DNA from: Bradyrhizobium barranii subsp. barranii
Lineage (GTDB): Bacteria > Pseudomonadota > Alphaproteobacteria > Rhizobiales > Xanthobacteraceae
Reading direction: 5' to 3'
Length of the DNA stretch: 64,000 bases
Assembly (NCBI RefSeq): GCF_017565645.3
Contig: NZ_CP086136.1
Span: forward strand, 7,733,501 to 7,797,500
Position numbers and translations under genes: made by a program. Below are positions 25,946 through 34,994 of this stretch, in pieces. The notes beneath the pieces were generated by a model. The model had not been told where the DNA came from, ran no database searches, and saw only the letters and a program-made list of their open reading frames with translations. The first letter of the stretch is position 1, and the number at the start of each line of letters is the position of its first letter.

Positions 25946-26974
25946 ATGGCCGCCTTTCAAGAGGTTTTCCGCCGCTCCGGCATCGATGAGCGCCGCAGCC
26001 CGCCGGGCATGGTGGTGCCGTTCGGCGGCTCCAACATCGTGGCGCTGATCGATCCCGGAAGAAAGCTCAAAGTCGATCCGAACGCCCATGCCCTCGGGAT
26101 CAAGGAGATCGATGGCGCCGATACCCTTAGACGCGTCATGCAGGCCAGAGAAACCTTCTCCAAACCCGATATCGATCCGCAGCTCAGGGCGGCGTCACTT
26201 CCCGCCACCTTCAATGGCGATGCACGGTTTTTCGAAATCAATGGCCGGATTAAGCCGATTGGTTTTCCCGGCCTGGAGGTGGTGGCCCGGTCGGCCGGCC
26301 GGAAGATCGAAGCCAAGCTCTATGTCGTGGTGCTACCGGAAATCAAAATCAAGGTGGCGTTCCGCAATGTCATGGTTCCGGGGAGTGGCGGCGCTCCGGC
26401 GTTTCACGCCAAGAAGCCCTGCAACGAGCAAGATGAATTGCTGACGATGAACAATATATGGAGGCCGCAGGCCAACATCCGCTTCGAGCGGGTGCCAAGC
26501 GACTGGCTGGTCATCGACGACTCGCAGGCTGCCATCAAACAGGAGATCGCCAATGCGACTGGCATGAAGGATGCGAGCCTGGCGACCTTTCCCGATGTGA
26601 TCGACGTCGAAAAACTGAAGGGCATCTTCGTCAAACACAAAGTTCAGGGCGCCCATCTAACCATTTTCTGCGTCGATAAGGTTTGGTCCAATGGCGGCCT
26701 CGCCAATGGCTCGTTTGCTCGCGGGCTGGACCTTGCCTTCATCAGCTCGCAACGCGGGCCTAACACGTCTGCCCATGAATCCGGCCATTTTCTCGGCTAC
26801 TACTCGAAGAGCGCGACCAAACCTTGGGACAGCCAAGGCCACACGCTGGAGACCGATCCGAAAACCGGAAAAGAGAACAGGGCGGAAGACATCAAGATGC
26901 TGATGCGCGGGGGAGGCGCCGGGTGGAAAATTCCGTTTAATCTCGTCAAGGAGTTCCGCGACTTCCCCGGCTAG
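25946..26974 (+). CDS. Putative metzincin-like zinc protease (T6SS-adjacent, candidate effector)
   Basis: The 342-residue product has HESGHFLG at residues 277-284 (HExxHxxG, the metzincin core), a further His at 299, and a possible Met-turn at MLM (318-320). The segment NNIWRPQANIRFE (about 169-182) lies before it and looks like the substrate-cleft strand region of secreted zincins. The usual third ligand three residues after the Gly is not His, so the coordination may be altered. There is no signal peptide. ATG 25946 follows AGGAGA. It closes the T6SS cargo region and is followed by an IS21 element. Confidence 0.72.
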   Translation: MAAFQEVFRRSGIDERRSPPGMVVPFGGSNIVALIDPGRKLKVDPNAHALGIKEIDGADTLRRVMQARETFSKPDIDPQLRAASLPATFNGDARFFEINGRIKPIGFPGLEVVARSAGRKIEAKLYVVVLPEIKIKVAFRNVMVPGSGGAPAFHAKKPCNEQDELLTMNNIWRPQANIRFERVPSDWLVIDDSQAAIKQEIANATGMKDASLATFPDVIDVEKLKGIFVKHKVQGAHLTIFCVDKVWSNGGLANGSFARGLDLAFISSQRGPNTSAHESGHFLGYYSKSATKPWDSQGHTLETDPKTGKENRAEDIKMLMRGGGAGWKIPFNLVKEFRDFPG

Positions 26975-27128
26975 CATCCGAAGATCAGACAGAAGCTGGA
27001 AATCACTCCAGACGTTGAATGCCCCGTGGGTCGGTCAAAATCCCCCGGGTATGGTCACTTGAAACTCCCCCACCTGATGATCGCCGTCAGCGCCGCTGAA
27101 CAGCAGTAGCCGGTCAGGCAGGACGTTT

Positions 27129-28886
27129 ATGTTCGACCCCTTTAGCCAGCAAGGGGCCGGGGAGTTGAACGTCTTGAAGCGACATCTGCAAAGCACCGTA
27201 CTTACATTACTTGATCGCAACACCAGCCAGCGCGAGATTCACCGGCTGACGGGTGTCGATCGCAAGACGATCCGGCGTTATCAGGCGCTGCGGGCCGGTG
27301 CGGAGGCAAATTCCCCCGGGGAAGTGACCACCGGCTCGGTGAGCGCGGACGGCCAAATTCCTCCACCCCGACCACCGGCTTTTGGGACATCGGAAGCGAC
27401 GGTCACCAGCAGCCTGGCCCGTTCGGCTTGCGAAGCGCATCGGACGTGGATCGAAGAACAGGTCCGGCTGAAGCGGAACGCGCAGGCGATTTACCAGGAC
27501 CTGGTTGATCAATTTGGCTTTCCGTCCAGCTACCAGAGTGTCAAGCGGTTTGTGCGCCGGTTGCGGCACGCTGATCCTGAGCAGTTTGATCGTCTTGAGT
27601 TCCTCCCCGGCGAGGAAGCTCAGGTCGACTATGGCGAGGGCGCGCCGACGGTTGATCCGAAGAGCGGGCGGTACCGTCGTCCCCGCCTGTTCGTGATGAC
27701 GCTACGCTACTCGCGGCGCAGCTTCCGGCGGGTAGTCTGGAAGTCCAGCCAACAAGTCTGGGCGCAGCTCCACGAAGAGGCGTTCCGGTATTTTGGCGGG
27801 GTCCCCAGCTATGTCGTGCTCGACAACCTGAAGGAAGGCGTCCTCAAGCCGGATTTGTACGAGCCCCAGCTCAACCCGATTTACAGCGCGATGCTGGCTC
27901 ATTACGCCGTGGTCGCCGATCCCGCGCGCGTGGCCGATCCAAATCGGAAAGGATGCGTCGAGAATGCGATTCAACATACCCAGGGCACTGCGCTGGCCGG
28001 ACGGCGCTTCGAGACGCTGGAGGCGCAAAACGAGTTCTTGAGGCACTGGGAGGAGAACTGGGCTTCCAAACGCATCCACGGCAGCACGCGCCGTCAGGTC
28101 GAGGCGATGTTCCAGGAAGAGAAGCCGCACCTGCGGCCGCTGCCTGTCGCTCCCTTCCGCATCTTCACCGAAGTCGTCCGGACTGTCTGCGACGACACCA
28201 CCGTACGCGTCGACAACAGCTATTACGCCGCGCGGCCCGCGCCGATCGGCAGCCAGGTCGTCGTGCGCATCTACACCACCACGATCGAGATCCGTGATCG
28301 CCACACCCGTGCGCTGCTGCGTGTTCATTCCCGGATGGCGCACCCCGGTTCTGTCGTCCTGCCGACCAGCGAACGGCCGTTCAACCCGTCGCGGCAAACC
28401 GCCGTGCTGCTGGCGAGCGCCGAGCGCATCGGACCGCAGACCAGGGCCTTGTGCCAGCAGGTGTTCGACACCGAAGGGCGCCCCGGACAGCGCGCGATGT
28501 GGGGCATTGTCGGGCTGGGCCGGAAGTATCCGGCGCGGCTGGTCGAGCAGGCCTGCGCGCACGCCATCGACAACCGCATCTACCGCTACAAGCACGTGCG
28601 TGCGACCGTCGAGCGGTTGTTCGAACAGGCGATCGAGCAGGTTGGAGTGACGCCACAGCCGGCATCGCCGCTCACCCAGGATCATCCGCTGATCCGTACC
28701 CCCGCGGAATACGGCGACCTCTTCAGCCGCGCTGTGCGGCGCGACGCCGACGACAATGGTCGGCAGGCCGAGGCTCACGACGATCACGCCACGGCAATCC
28801 GCGCTCGTGTCGCCTGCGCAACCCCGGCCAACTCCGGCGCCACGAGCGCTCCCGCTGCACCTTCTCACCTTAAACTGGAGACCTAG
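27129..28886 (+). CDS. istA: IS21 transposase IstA
   Basis: IstA is the DDE transposase of IS21 elements. The 585-residue product has an N-terminal helix-turn-helix (TSQREIHRLTGVDRKTIRRY), then the catalytic core with EEAQVDYGEGAP (first Asp), SYVVLDNLKEGVL (second Asp) and GCVENAIQHTQGTAL (Glu). The C-terminal region is a typical Mu-like extension. The frame is intact. It is followed four bases later by istB. Confidence 0.95.
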   Translation: MFDPFSQQGAGELNVLKRHLQSTVLTLLDRNTSQREIHRLTGVDRKTIRRYQALRAGAEANSPGEVTTGSVSADGQIPPPRPPAFGTSEATVTSSLARSACEAHRTWIEEQVRLKRNAQAIYQDLVDQFGFPSSYQSVKRFVRRLRHADPEQFDRLEFLPGEEAQVDYGEGAPTVDPKSGRYRRPRLFVMTLRYSRRSFRRVVWKSSQQVWAQLHEEAFRYFGGVPSYVVLDNLKEGVLKPDLYEPQLNPIYSAMLAHYAVVADPARVADPNRKGCVENAIQHTQGTALAGRRFETLEAQNEFLRHWEENWASKRIHGSTRRQVEAMFQEEKPHLRPLPVAPFRIFTEVVRTVCDDTTVRVDNSYYAARPAPIGSQVVVRIYTTTIEIRDRHTRALLRVHSRMAHPGSVVLPTSERPFNPSRQTAVLLASAERIGPQTRALCQQVFDTEGRPGQRAMWGIVGLGRKYPARLVEQACAHAIDNRIYRYKHVRATVERLFEQAIEQVGVTPQPASPLTQDHPLIRTPAEYGDLFSRAVRRDADDNGRQAEAHDDHATAIRARVACATPANSGATSAPAAPSHLKLET

Positions 28887-28890
28887 CCAC

Positions 28891-29658
28891 ATGATGACCA
28901 TGCCGGAAATTGAGCGTTGCCTACGACAGCTGCGCCTGTCGGGTGTCCGCGACACGCTGCAGACGCGCGTGCTCCAGGCGCAGGGCGCCAACCAGCCCTT
29001 CCTCGAGACCTTCTCCCTTATCCTGCAGGATGAACTGGACCGTCGTCAGTCCCGTCTTATCGAGCGGCGATACCAGCAATCCGGGCTCGACGAAAAGCTG
29101 ACGCTCGCCGAGTTCGACTGGTCCTTCAATCCCAAACTGCCACGTCAGACCTGCTTCCAGCTCCACACCCTGGCGTTCATTGCCGCTGGCGAGAACGCTC
29201 TGCTTGTTGGCAAACCTGGCACCGGGAAGTCGCACATCGCCAAGGCGATTGCCTATCAGGCGATCCTGCAAAGCCACAAGGTCCAGTATCTTGAGACCGA
29301 CGACTTCTTCCACCGCTACGCCCTGAACTCTCCGGCACAACGCGAGGTCCGGCTGCGAACCATCATCGACTGCGATCTCCTCGTGCTGGACGATCTATTC
29401 CTCGCACGCGCCATCCCCGACGACGCCGGCACTTTGCTGCAGACCCTGATCCATCAGCGTTACAAACTGCGCCGCAGCGTCATCGTCACCTCCAATCGCG
29501 TCGTGCAGGATTGGGGGGCATACCTTGGGGACAACACTATGAGCACGACGATCCTCGATCGCCTTATGCATCATTGCCATCTGCTTGAGTTCGACGGACG
29601 CAGCTATCGGCTCAAAGAAGCCGCTGAAGCTCTTGCCCGGGAAACAAACTCAAACTAA
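28891..29658 (+). CDS. istB: IS21 helper ATPase IstB
   Basis: IstB is the AAA+ partner that selects targets for IstA. The 255-residue product begins MMTMPEIERCLRQLRLSG and has Walker A GKPGTGKSH (about residue 105) and Walker B LLVLDDLF. The C-terminal part ends in the usual basic/acidic tail. ATG 28891 lies just after the istA stop with a TGGAG ribosome-binding site; longer readings into istA are rejected. Confidence 0.94.
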   Translation: MMTMPEIERCLRQLRLSGVRDTLQTRVLQAQGANQPFLETFSLILQDELDRRQSRLIERRYQQSGLDEKLTLAEFDWSFNPKLPRQTCFQLHTLAFIAAGENALLVGKPGTGKSHIAKAIAYQAILQSHKVQYLETDDFFHRYALNSPAQREVRLRTIIDCDLLVLDDLFLARAIPDDAGTLLQTLIHQRYKLRRSVIVTSNRVVQDWGAYLGDNTMSTTILDRLMHHCHLLEFDGRSYRLKEAAEALARETNSN

Positions 29659-29738
29659 CAGTCCCTTGTCCTGCCTCGCGGGTGGAGGAATTTGACTGAC
29701 CACACCCGGAGGAATTTGAAGTGACCCGCGGGGAATGT

Positions 29739-29907
29739 CGCCTTGGGTCAAAAGCTGCCCCGACGGCCCCGAAACGCTTACTTTGCCACTTGGCAGGCAG
29801 AGCGTGTCATCGGCCATCATGACCGCAATACGCTGCGCTTACGCCTCGATCCCAAGGGAGATTCGACAGACCTTGAGCCGGGCATGAGTGTCTGGCTTGA
29901 GAACTAG
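29739..29907 (+). pseudogene. Probable C-terminal remnant of a HlyD-type membrane fusion protein
   Basis: One frame reads through to a stop at 29905 and ends LEPGMSVWLEN after a basic NTLRLRLDPKG segment, resembling the last beta-strands of HlyD/EmrA adaptor proteins. The 5' part is absent because the IS21 element lies directly upstream. Identification is by resemblance only. Confidence 0.35.
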
Positions 29908-30185
29908 CGAGGACCCGAGCTCCGAAGTATCGCTTCGGCTGCTCACGTCTCAATCGGCTTCGGAGCTGATGTCGCGATTGGACTGCACCCTACGCCTGGG
30001 CGCGCTCATTGTTACGCGCGAAGCACTCGATCGAACCCGCACGATTCATCCTCCGTTGCAGGCGAACTCGAGAGGCGCGCCCTGCGCAACTCGTCGGTGT
30101 CTTTGATCGCATCGCGTATCGGTGGCATGATGATGCGCGCTGAAGCCCGTGGAAGCCGAAATTGTAAGCCAAGGTTGTCGTTGCA

Positions 30186-31103
30186 ATGCGGACCGGGCTC
30201 CAACTTCGCGACGTGACCAAGCCCCTGGGCCAAGCGGCGGTGGGCGCGTTGACGATCGGAATACTGCGTGCCGCTCGCCATTTCGATCCAACCAAGACCG
30301 CCAACTTATTCGCTCGGATCACTCGCTCAATCGGGCCCATGATGCGGGAGCAAAAGACCGGTCGAGCCAATCTAACCGCCGCATTTCCGGAAAAATCGCC
30401 TGCAGAGATCGAGACCATTCTCGCAGGCGTCTGGGACAATCTCGGTCGAGTCGGCGCCGAATTCGCGCATCTTGATCACATCTGGAACTATGATCCCGCA
30501 CGGCCCGAAGCTAGCTGCATCGAAATCGACAGGCGCTCATATGAATTGTTTACGCAGCTGCGGCTCGACGGCAAACCGGCGCTGATCTTTGCGAGTCATC
30601 TCGCTAACTGGGAACTTCCGGCCCTGGCAGCCGTCGCGCACGGGTTGGATACTGCGATCCTGTATCGCCGACCCAACATCGCGTCCGCCGACCGCATCAT
30701 CCAGGATATGCGCGCCGTGAAAATGGGCACGCTCATTCCCGCGGGTCGTGATGCGCCCCTAAGACTTGCCGAGGCCCTTAAAAGTGGCCAGCACGTTGGA
30801 ATGCTGGTCGACCAGTATCTGACCAACGGCGTCGAGGTTACTTTCTTCGGCCGCAAGACCAGGGCCAATCCGATGCTTGCGCGACTGCTGCGGCAGATTG
30901 AGTGCCCGATTCATGGTGTGCGCGTCATCCGTCTGCCCGGACAGCGCTTTCGTGGCGAACTGTCTGAAGAAGTGAAGCCGGTCCGCGATGCCGCCGGACA
31001 AATTAACATTCAGGGAACGATGCAGGCGGTCACATCGGTCATCGAGGGCTGGATCCGCGAATATCCCGATCAGTGGCTGTGGCTACACCGTCGCTGGAGG
31101 TAG
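30186..31103 (+). CDS. Lipid A biosynthesis-type acyltransferase (LpxL/HtrB family)
   Basis: These inner-membrane enzymes move an acyl chain from acyl-ACP to a lipid A precursor or related acceptor. The 305-residue product has the catalytic HX4E box as SHLANWE (about residue 138), then LYRRPNI, LVDQYLTNGVEVTFFG and a C-terminal EYPDQWLWLHRRW, all family landmarks. An N-terminal amphipathic/hydrophobic region anchors it. It runs tail-to-tail into the radical SAM gene, overlapping its 3' end by 21 bases. It may be an accessory homologue rather than the core housekeeping copy. Confidence 0.88.
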   Translation: MRTGLQLRDVTKPLGQAAVGALTIGILRAARHFDPTKTANLFARITRSIGPMMREQKTGRANLTAAFPEKSPAEIETILAGVWDNLGRVGAEFAHLDHIWNYDPARPEASCIEIDRRSYELFTQLRLDGKPALIFASHLANWELPALAAVAHGLDTAILYRRPNIASADRIIQDMRAVKMGTLIPAGRDAPLRLAEALKSGQHVGMLVDQYLTNGVEVTFFGRKTRANPMLARLLRQIECPIHGVRVIRLPGQRFRGELSEEVKPVRDAAGQINIQGTMQAVTSVIEGWIREYPDQWLWLHRRWR

Positions 31104-32699
31104 CACTTGACTGACTGCGGTAGCCCTTAGTGGAGGTACATGGTCCAGCTCGGCAATGCGGCGATCAATCTCGCCGATCACGCGTTCCGAGAACGGCCCG
31201 AGGTGCATGTACAACGCCATCAGCATCACGATGTACCGTAGCGCGCCCGGATTGGTCTCCGCGACTTCGACGAAGGTCTTCCAGAACGGCTCGCGAACCT
31301 TCGGCAGGGCCCGCATGATCTTGTGTACGCTGTCGATGCCGCCAAGCCTCTTGCGCACGTCGCCATCCGGCAGGTCGCGGCGTCGGTCGGACCGGTCGAG
31401 CATGGCGGCGAGACGCGACAGCCGTCCTGCATATGCTGCCGGACTGTAGACGTGCCCGAGCACGGCCTTGTAATCGGCAAGGATGTCACGAAGCGGACGC
31501 TTAGTATCGAAATTGCATCCGAGCGTGCACTGGTCGCCCGTCTGCTCGACATTCATGAGGTCATGGCCCTGGTGCAAGCGGCCTTCCGCGGCCAACCGCC
31601 GTGTAAGCTGTGTCCCAGGCAGCGCATAAAGCAGTCCAACGATGGAGACTGGAATGCTCGCCTCCTCGATGAGGTCGGCCATCGCCTGTCCTATCGAGGC
31701 CTTTTCGCTATCGAACCCGACGATGAAGCCAGCGGTGACGAACATGCCGTAGCCGTAAATCTTGTGAATGCACTCGGCGATGTTGCGCCTGGTGTTCTGC
31801 TTCTTCTTCATCTGCACGAGCGTCTCGGGATCCGGGCTCTCGATGCCGACGAAGATCGCGAAGAAGTTCGCATCCTTCATTGCCTGCAACAACTCGCTGT
31901 CGTCCGCGATGTTGATCGAGGCTTCGGTTGAGAACTCGAATGGATAGTCGTGCTCCTCCAGCCAGGCTTTGAGCCGCGGCATCAGGGTGCGGAGGTTCTT
32001 CTTGTTGCCGATGAAATTGTCGTCGACGAAATCGACATGCCCGCGATAACCGTGATCGTAGAGCGCCTGCAACTCTGCGAGAATCTGATCGTTGGTCTTG
32101 GTACGCGGCACGCGACCATATAGCTCGATAATATCGCAGAACTCGCAGGTGAACGGGCAGCCACGCGAATACTGCAAGCCGATGTATAGATAGTGATCGA
32201 AGTTGAGCAGATCGTAGCGAGGCATCGGGCTCAGCGTGACATCTATCGTGAATTTCTCGGCGATGAACACGCCCTTGCGTTCGCCGCTTTCCCAGGCGGC
32301 GATGAACTGCTCGATGACATGCTCGGCCTCGCCGATCACCTGAAAGTCCGCGTCCGCGTAAAGATGCGGGCTGGAGGAGACGTCCGGCCCACCAACACAT
32401 ACTGGCTTGCCGCGCAGGTGGGCGAGATCGATCAGGTAGATGGCATCAGGCTGCTGGTTGAGCATACCGCCGATCATCACAAGATCGGCCCAGTCGAGGT
32501 CCGCATCTGTCAACGCCTCGGTATTGCGGTTGACGAGCCGGATGTCCCAATGCTTCGGCAACATAGCGGCGACGGTGATCAGGCCGAGTGGCGCCGTTGG
32601 ATACTTCGCGCCGACGAGTTCGCAGGCCTCCGCATAGTTCCAAAACGAATTCGGAACGAACTTCGGATAGATCATCAGGACGCGGCAGGGGATTGTCAT
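31083..32699 (-). CDS. B12-binding-domain radical SAM protein
   Basis: The product (538 aa) has an N-terminal cobalamin-binding-like domain (RVLMIYPKFVPNSFWN, then LGLITVAAMLP) and a radical SAM core with the 4Fe-4S motif CPFTCEFC (C-x3-C-x2-C) at about residue 180. The C-terminal region (from about 390) matches the DUF4070-type tail seen in such proteins. The ORF extends upstream to 32729, but MTIPCRV at 32699 is the natural start. Substrate is unknown; members of this broad group methylate or rearrange lipids and natural products. The tail-to-tail overlap with an acyltransferase gene hints at a lipid-related role, by inference. Confidence 0.85.
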   Translation of the reverse strand: MTIPCRVLMIYPKFVPNSFWNYAEACELVGAKYPTAPLGLITVAAMLPKHWDIRLVNRNTEALTDADLDWADLVMIGGMLNQQPDAIYLIDLAHLRGKPVCVGGPDVSSSPHLYADADFQVIGEAEHVIEQFIAAWESGERKGVFIAEKFTIDVTLSPMPRYDLLNFDHYLYIGLQYSRGCPFTCEFCDIIELYGRVPRTKTNDQILAELQALYDHGYRGHVDFVDDNFIGNKKNLRTLMPRLKAWLEEHDYPFEFSTEASINIADDSELLQAMKDANFFAIFVGIESPDPETLVQMKKKQNTRRNIAECIHKIYGYGMFVTAGFIVGFDSEKASIGQAMADLIEEASIPVSIVGLLYALPGTQLTRRLAAEGRLHQGHDLMNVEQTGDQCTLGCNFDTKRPLRDILADYKAVLGHVYSPAAYAGRLSRLAAMLDRSDRRRDLPDGDVRKRLGGIDSVHKIMRALPKVREPFWKTFVEVAETNPGALRYIVMLMALYMHLGPFSERVIGEIDRRIAELDHVPPLRATAVSQVLPPATV

Positions 32700-32915
32700 G
32701 CTGTTCCAGCCCGGGCGTTGATGGCACAATGCCCCGCTGTTTATCGGGGCTCAAGGGTTCGCTTCGCTCGTCAATAAGGCGTTTGAGTGCTGGTTATGGA
32801 GGTGAGCACTGCGGTTCAGCTCGCACACCCCGACGGTAGTGCATTGCGAATCAATCAGGCCGGACGCGAACATCGCGGACCGTAAGGCTAGTATCAGTAT
32901 CCGCAGATACGCGTT

Positions 32916-33323
32916 CTAATTGGATTTTTTTGGGGCACGCTTTTTCGGTCCAGTTCCGGCACCGTCCCCACGGCAGGGCCAAGCATCCCTGAATGCTTCG
33001 ATCGCGACGGTGATCCCCGGTTCATTCACTCGATCCGGATTGTTATCAAGATACTGCAGAAAAACCTTCGCACTTTGCAAAGGGCTGCCTTGCGCGGGGG
33101 GGCATGCACGCACGTCAGCGGGCAGATTTGGCGAAAAGAGCATCGCGGTCTCGATCATTCCCTCACATGCGCCTGCGGACCGAGCTTCGTCCTGATTGCG
33201 AAGCGAGTTCTTGACAAGCAGCTCGCAAGACTTTTGCGCGTCGGTTCCCTTATCGACAACCGTGGCACTGGCCTTCCCGATGATCGCTAGGATAAGGCCG
33301 GCAACAATCATATGGACCCGCAT
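32916..33323 (-). CDS. Secreted Rap1a/Tai-like domain protein
   Basis: The 135-residue product starts MRVHMIVAGLILAIIGKASA, a clear signal peptide. The mature part has the Rap1a/Tai pattern: CEGMIETAM, then CPP, LQSAKVFLQYLDNNPDRV and a terminal FRDAWPC. The founding members of this family are periplasmic immunity proteins against T6SS amidase effectors; many genomes also carry family members of unknown role. No amidase effector is adjacent. The longer ORF to 33362 adds a basic stretch before the signal and is rejected. The C-terminal tail is Lys-rich. Confidence 0.7.
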   Translation of the reverse strand: MRVHMIVAGLILAIIGKASATVVDKGTDAQKSCELLVKNSLRNQDEARSAGACEGMIETAMLFSPNLPADVRACPPAQGSPLQSAKVFLQYLDNNPDRVNEPGITVAIEAFRDAWPCRGDGAGTGPKKRAPKKSN

Positions 33324-34018
33324 CCGCGTCCCCCGAATACCGGCGCGATAGCTTGCAGGCATTGAGTATGCTGCAAGAGAGCGGCCGCCCGCGCCGTTCC
33401 AGGCGGCTCAGACGGCTTAGCTCAAAAAAAGCGTCTGATCCACCGCGCTCGAATAGGAGCGAAGTGAACTCACCTCTTCCATTTCCACAAAGCTAAAAGA
33501 GCCCTTGTCGACTTGACAACACGCAGCTTTACGCGCCGTGACCGCCGCAAAGGTCGGCTACACCGCGATCATGATCGCGAATCAACATCGGCGGCGACAA
33601 GCGTGCTGATGGTACAGATCTCGATCCGGCGCGGAGAGCATCTATTATCCTGCCGTGTACGCGACGTGCACTGGTCGATTGATGTCGATGCTCGGCCTCG
33701 ACGCAGAACCATTGCCTAAGCGGTGATCTTCGTCTGCGACGACAAGTTCTGCGAACCTTCCTCAACTACGCCAAGGAGGACTTCACCCTCAGAACGGTTT
33801 CCAACAAGAGCTTAGCAATGTCCAAGCTGAGGTGGAGCTGCCTTGCAGCGCAGCTCCACGGACGTTCCCATCGCGGCCTATTCATCAACCAGGCGAGGCA
33901 GCGCACGAATGTTGGTCGTATCGAACCGCATCCTCAAAGAACAAGCTCGCTTGAATTTCTTGAAGACCTCACACCCATCCTGACGCAAGGAAAACCGGAT
34001 GAACTCAATCCGAGGATT
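33324..34018. other. Gene-poor stretch
   Basis: About 700 bases with no ORF I can support; the reading frames at 33513-33719 and 33818-34102 have no good start signal or family resemblance. It contains one notable hairpin, listed separately. Confidence 0.5.
33832..33859. other. Perfect hairpin in a gene-poor stretch
   Basis: GTGGAGCTG / CAGCTCCAC, a 9-bp stem with a 10-base loop. No T-run follows. It could be a structured RNA element or a relic terminator. Confidence 0.4.
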
Positions 34019-34708
34019 CTAGCCTCGACCAGGTTCAAGCTGCACCGTTTTTCGCCCCCCGTTCAGCTCTCTGAGTTTGTTGACGTATTCCTCAGGCTTT
34101 AGCAGATGAAACGGAGCGTTGAGGCCCATGAACGTCGCTATGCGGCCAATAAAGGCAGTACAGTTTGTCGTTGCTGCATTCCAGAGCGGCGAAGACTCCT
34201 GCTGGCGCTTGATATAAGCAAAGACCTTCTTGGCGTCTGCCTCAGACAAATAGACGCGATAGCTGGCCGTCAGATATTGCTCGTCAAGATCACCGTAGGT
34301 CGCCCCCGTCTCAGAAGGGACAAACATGATGTGTCCCAGGATATAGGGCACCTCGTCGCCGGCCGGAGCCAGACCAGCGACCTCGACCTGCTTTTCGCCC
34401 GTCTTTCCGTACCAGACGAATGCATGACCGTACGTTGCCGCCGTGCGGGCACGAAAATCAACGTAGTAGGGACCCGTGGCGGCAGCTCTTCGAACTGGCT
34501 TTGCATCGGATATCGCCGACGTAGCAGCAGCCATGCTCGCCGCATGCTTCGTCGCCGAACTGGGGAGAGCGTCCCGTTGCTGCTGGTCGGTACGCGCCAC
34601 GACTGGTTGCGCGCTACTGATCCCCGCCCCCAAGCCTACAAAGGCCGCCAGCATGGCGGCCTTTGCAAGAAGCTCCAGACCCGGATACTTCCGAATCACT
34701 TCCGCCAT
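34019..34708 (-). CDS. Secreted protein with a permuted NlpC/P60-like His...Cys pattern
   Basis: The 229-residue product has an N-terminal hydrophobic export segment (AAMLAAFVGLGAGISSA). The mature part carries GHAFVWYG with His95 and, about 88 residues later, TTNCTAFIGR with Cys183. A His before Cys is the order seen in circularly permuted NlpC/P60 (YaeF/LRAT-like) proteins, which act on amides or acyl groups in the envelope. This call is an inference from two short motifs; the enzyme activity is unproven. It is monocistronic as far as I can see, about 90 bases from the next minus-strand gene. Confidence 0.6.
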   Translation of the reverse strand: MAEVIRKYPGLELLAKAAMLAAFVGLGAGISSAQPVVARTDQQQRDALPSSATKHAASMAAATSAISDAKPVRRAAATGPYYVDFRARTAATYGHAFVWYGKTGEKQVEVAGLAPAGDEVPYILGHIMFVPSETGATYGDLDEQYLTASYRVYLSEADAKKVFAYIKRQQESSPLWNAATTNCTAFIGRIATFMGLNAPFHLLKPEEYVNKLRELNGGRKTVQLEPGRG

Positions 34709-34796
34709 CTTCGAATCCTCTTGGATCCAAGATCCGATGCCACAGGTAATCTGCTACCCCAAACGAACGCCGCTGGCGTACGAATGAATAGTCAGA

Positions 34797-34994
34797 TCAA
34801 CCCTTGGTCACCAACGGAGCCGGGGCAGCGACCGGGTATTTGCCCACGGGGCTCTTACCCACGGGATATTTGCCGATCGGAGCTTTGCCAACCGGCGCCG
34901 CGACGGCAACCGGCTGAGGCCGTGGCAGGTCCGCAGCAGCTGCGGTTCCCACGAAAGCCAAAGAAGCGATTCCAAGGACAACGAATTTCAACAT
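34797..34994 (-). CDS. Small secreted protein with PVGK-type repeats
   Basis: The 65-residue product begins MLKFVVLGIASLAFVGTAAA, a strong signal peptide with an AAA-type cleavage site. The mature part is built of short tandem units of PVGK/PIGK with K, S or Y spacers, ending APAPLVTKG. Low-complexity Pro/Val/Gly/Lys repeats suggest an extended envelope-associated peptide. I know no assigned function. Confidence 0.6.
   Translation of the reverse strand: MLKFVVLGIASLAFVGTAAAADLPRPQPVAVAAPVGKAPIGKYPVGKSPVGKYPVAAPAPLVTKG

Larger units (their letters stand above)
27022..29733 (+). mobile_element. IS21-family insertion sequence, copy A
   Basis: The element holds istA and istB. Ends read CCCCGTGGGTC on the left and GACCCGCGGGG on the right (inverted repeat with one mismatch), with further related repeats inside each end (TCAAAaTCCcCCGGG type). 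AATG flanks both sides (27018-27021 and 29734-29737) as a likely 4-bp target duplication. Exact ends are my estimate. Confidence 0.8.
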
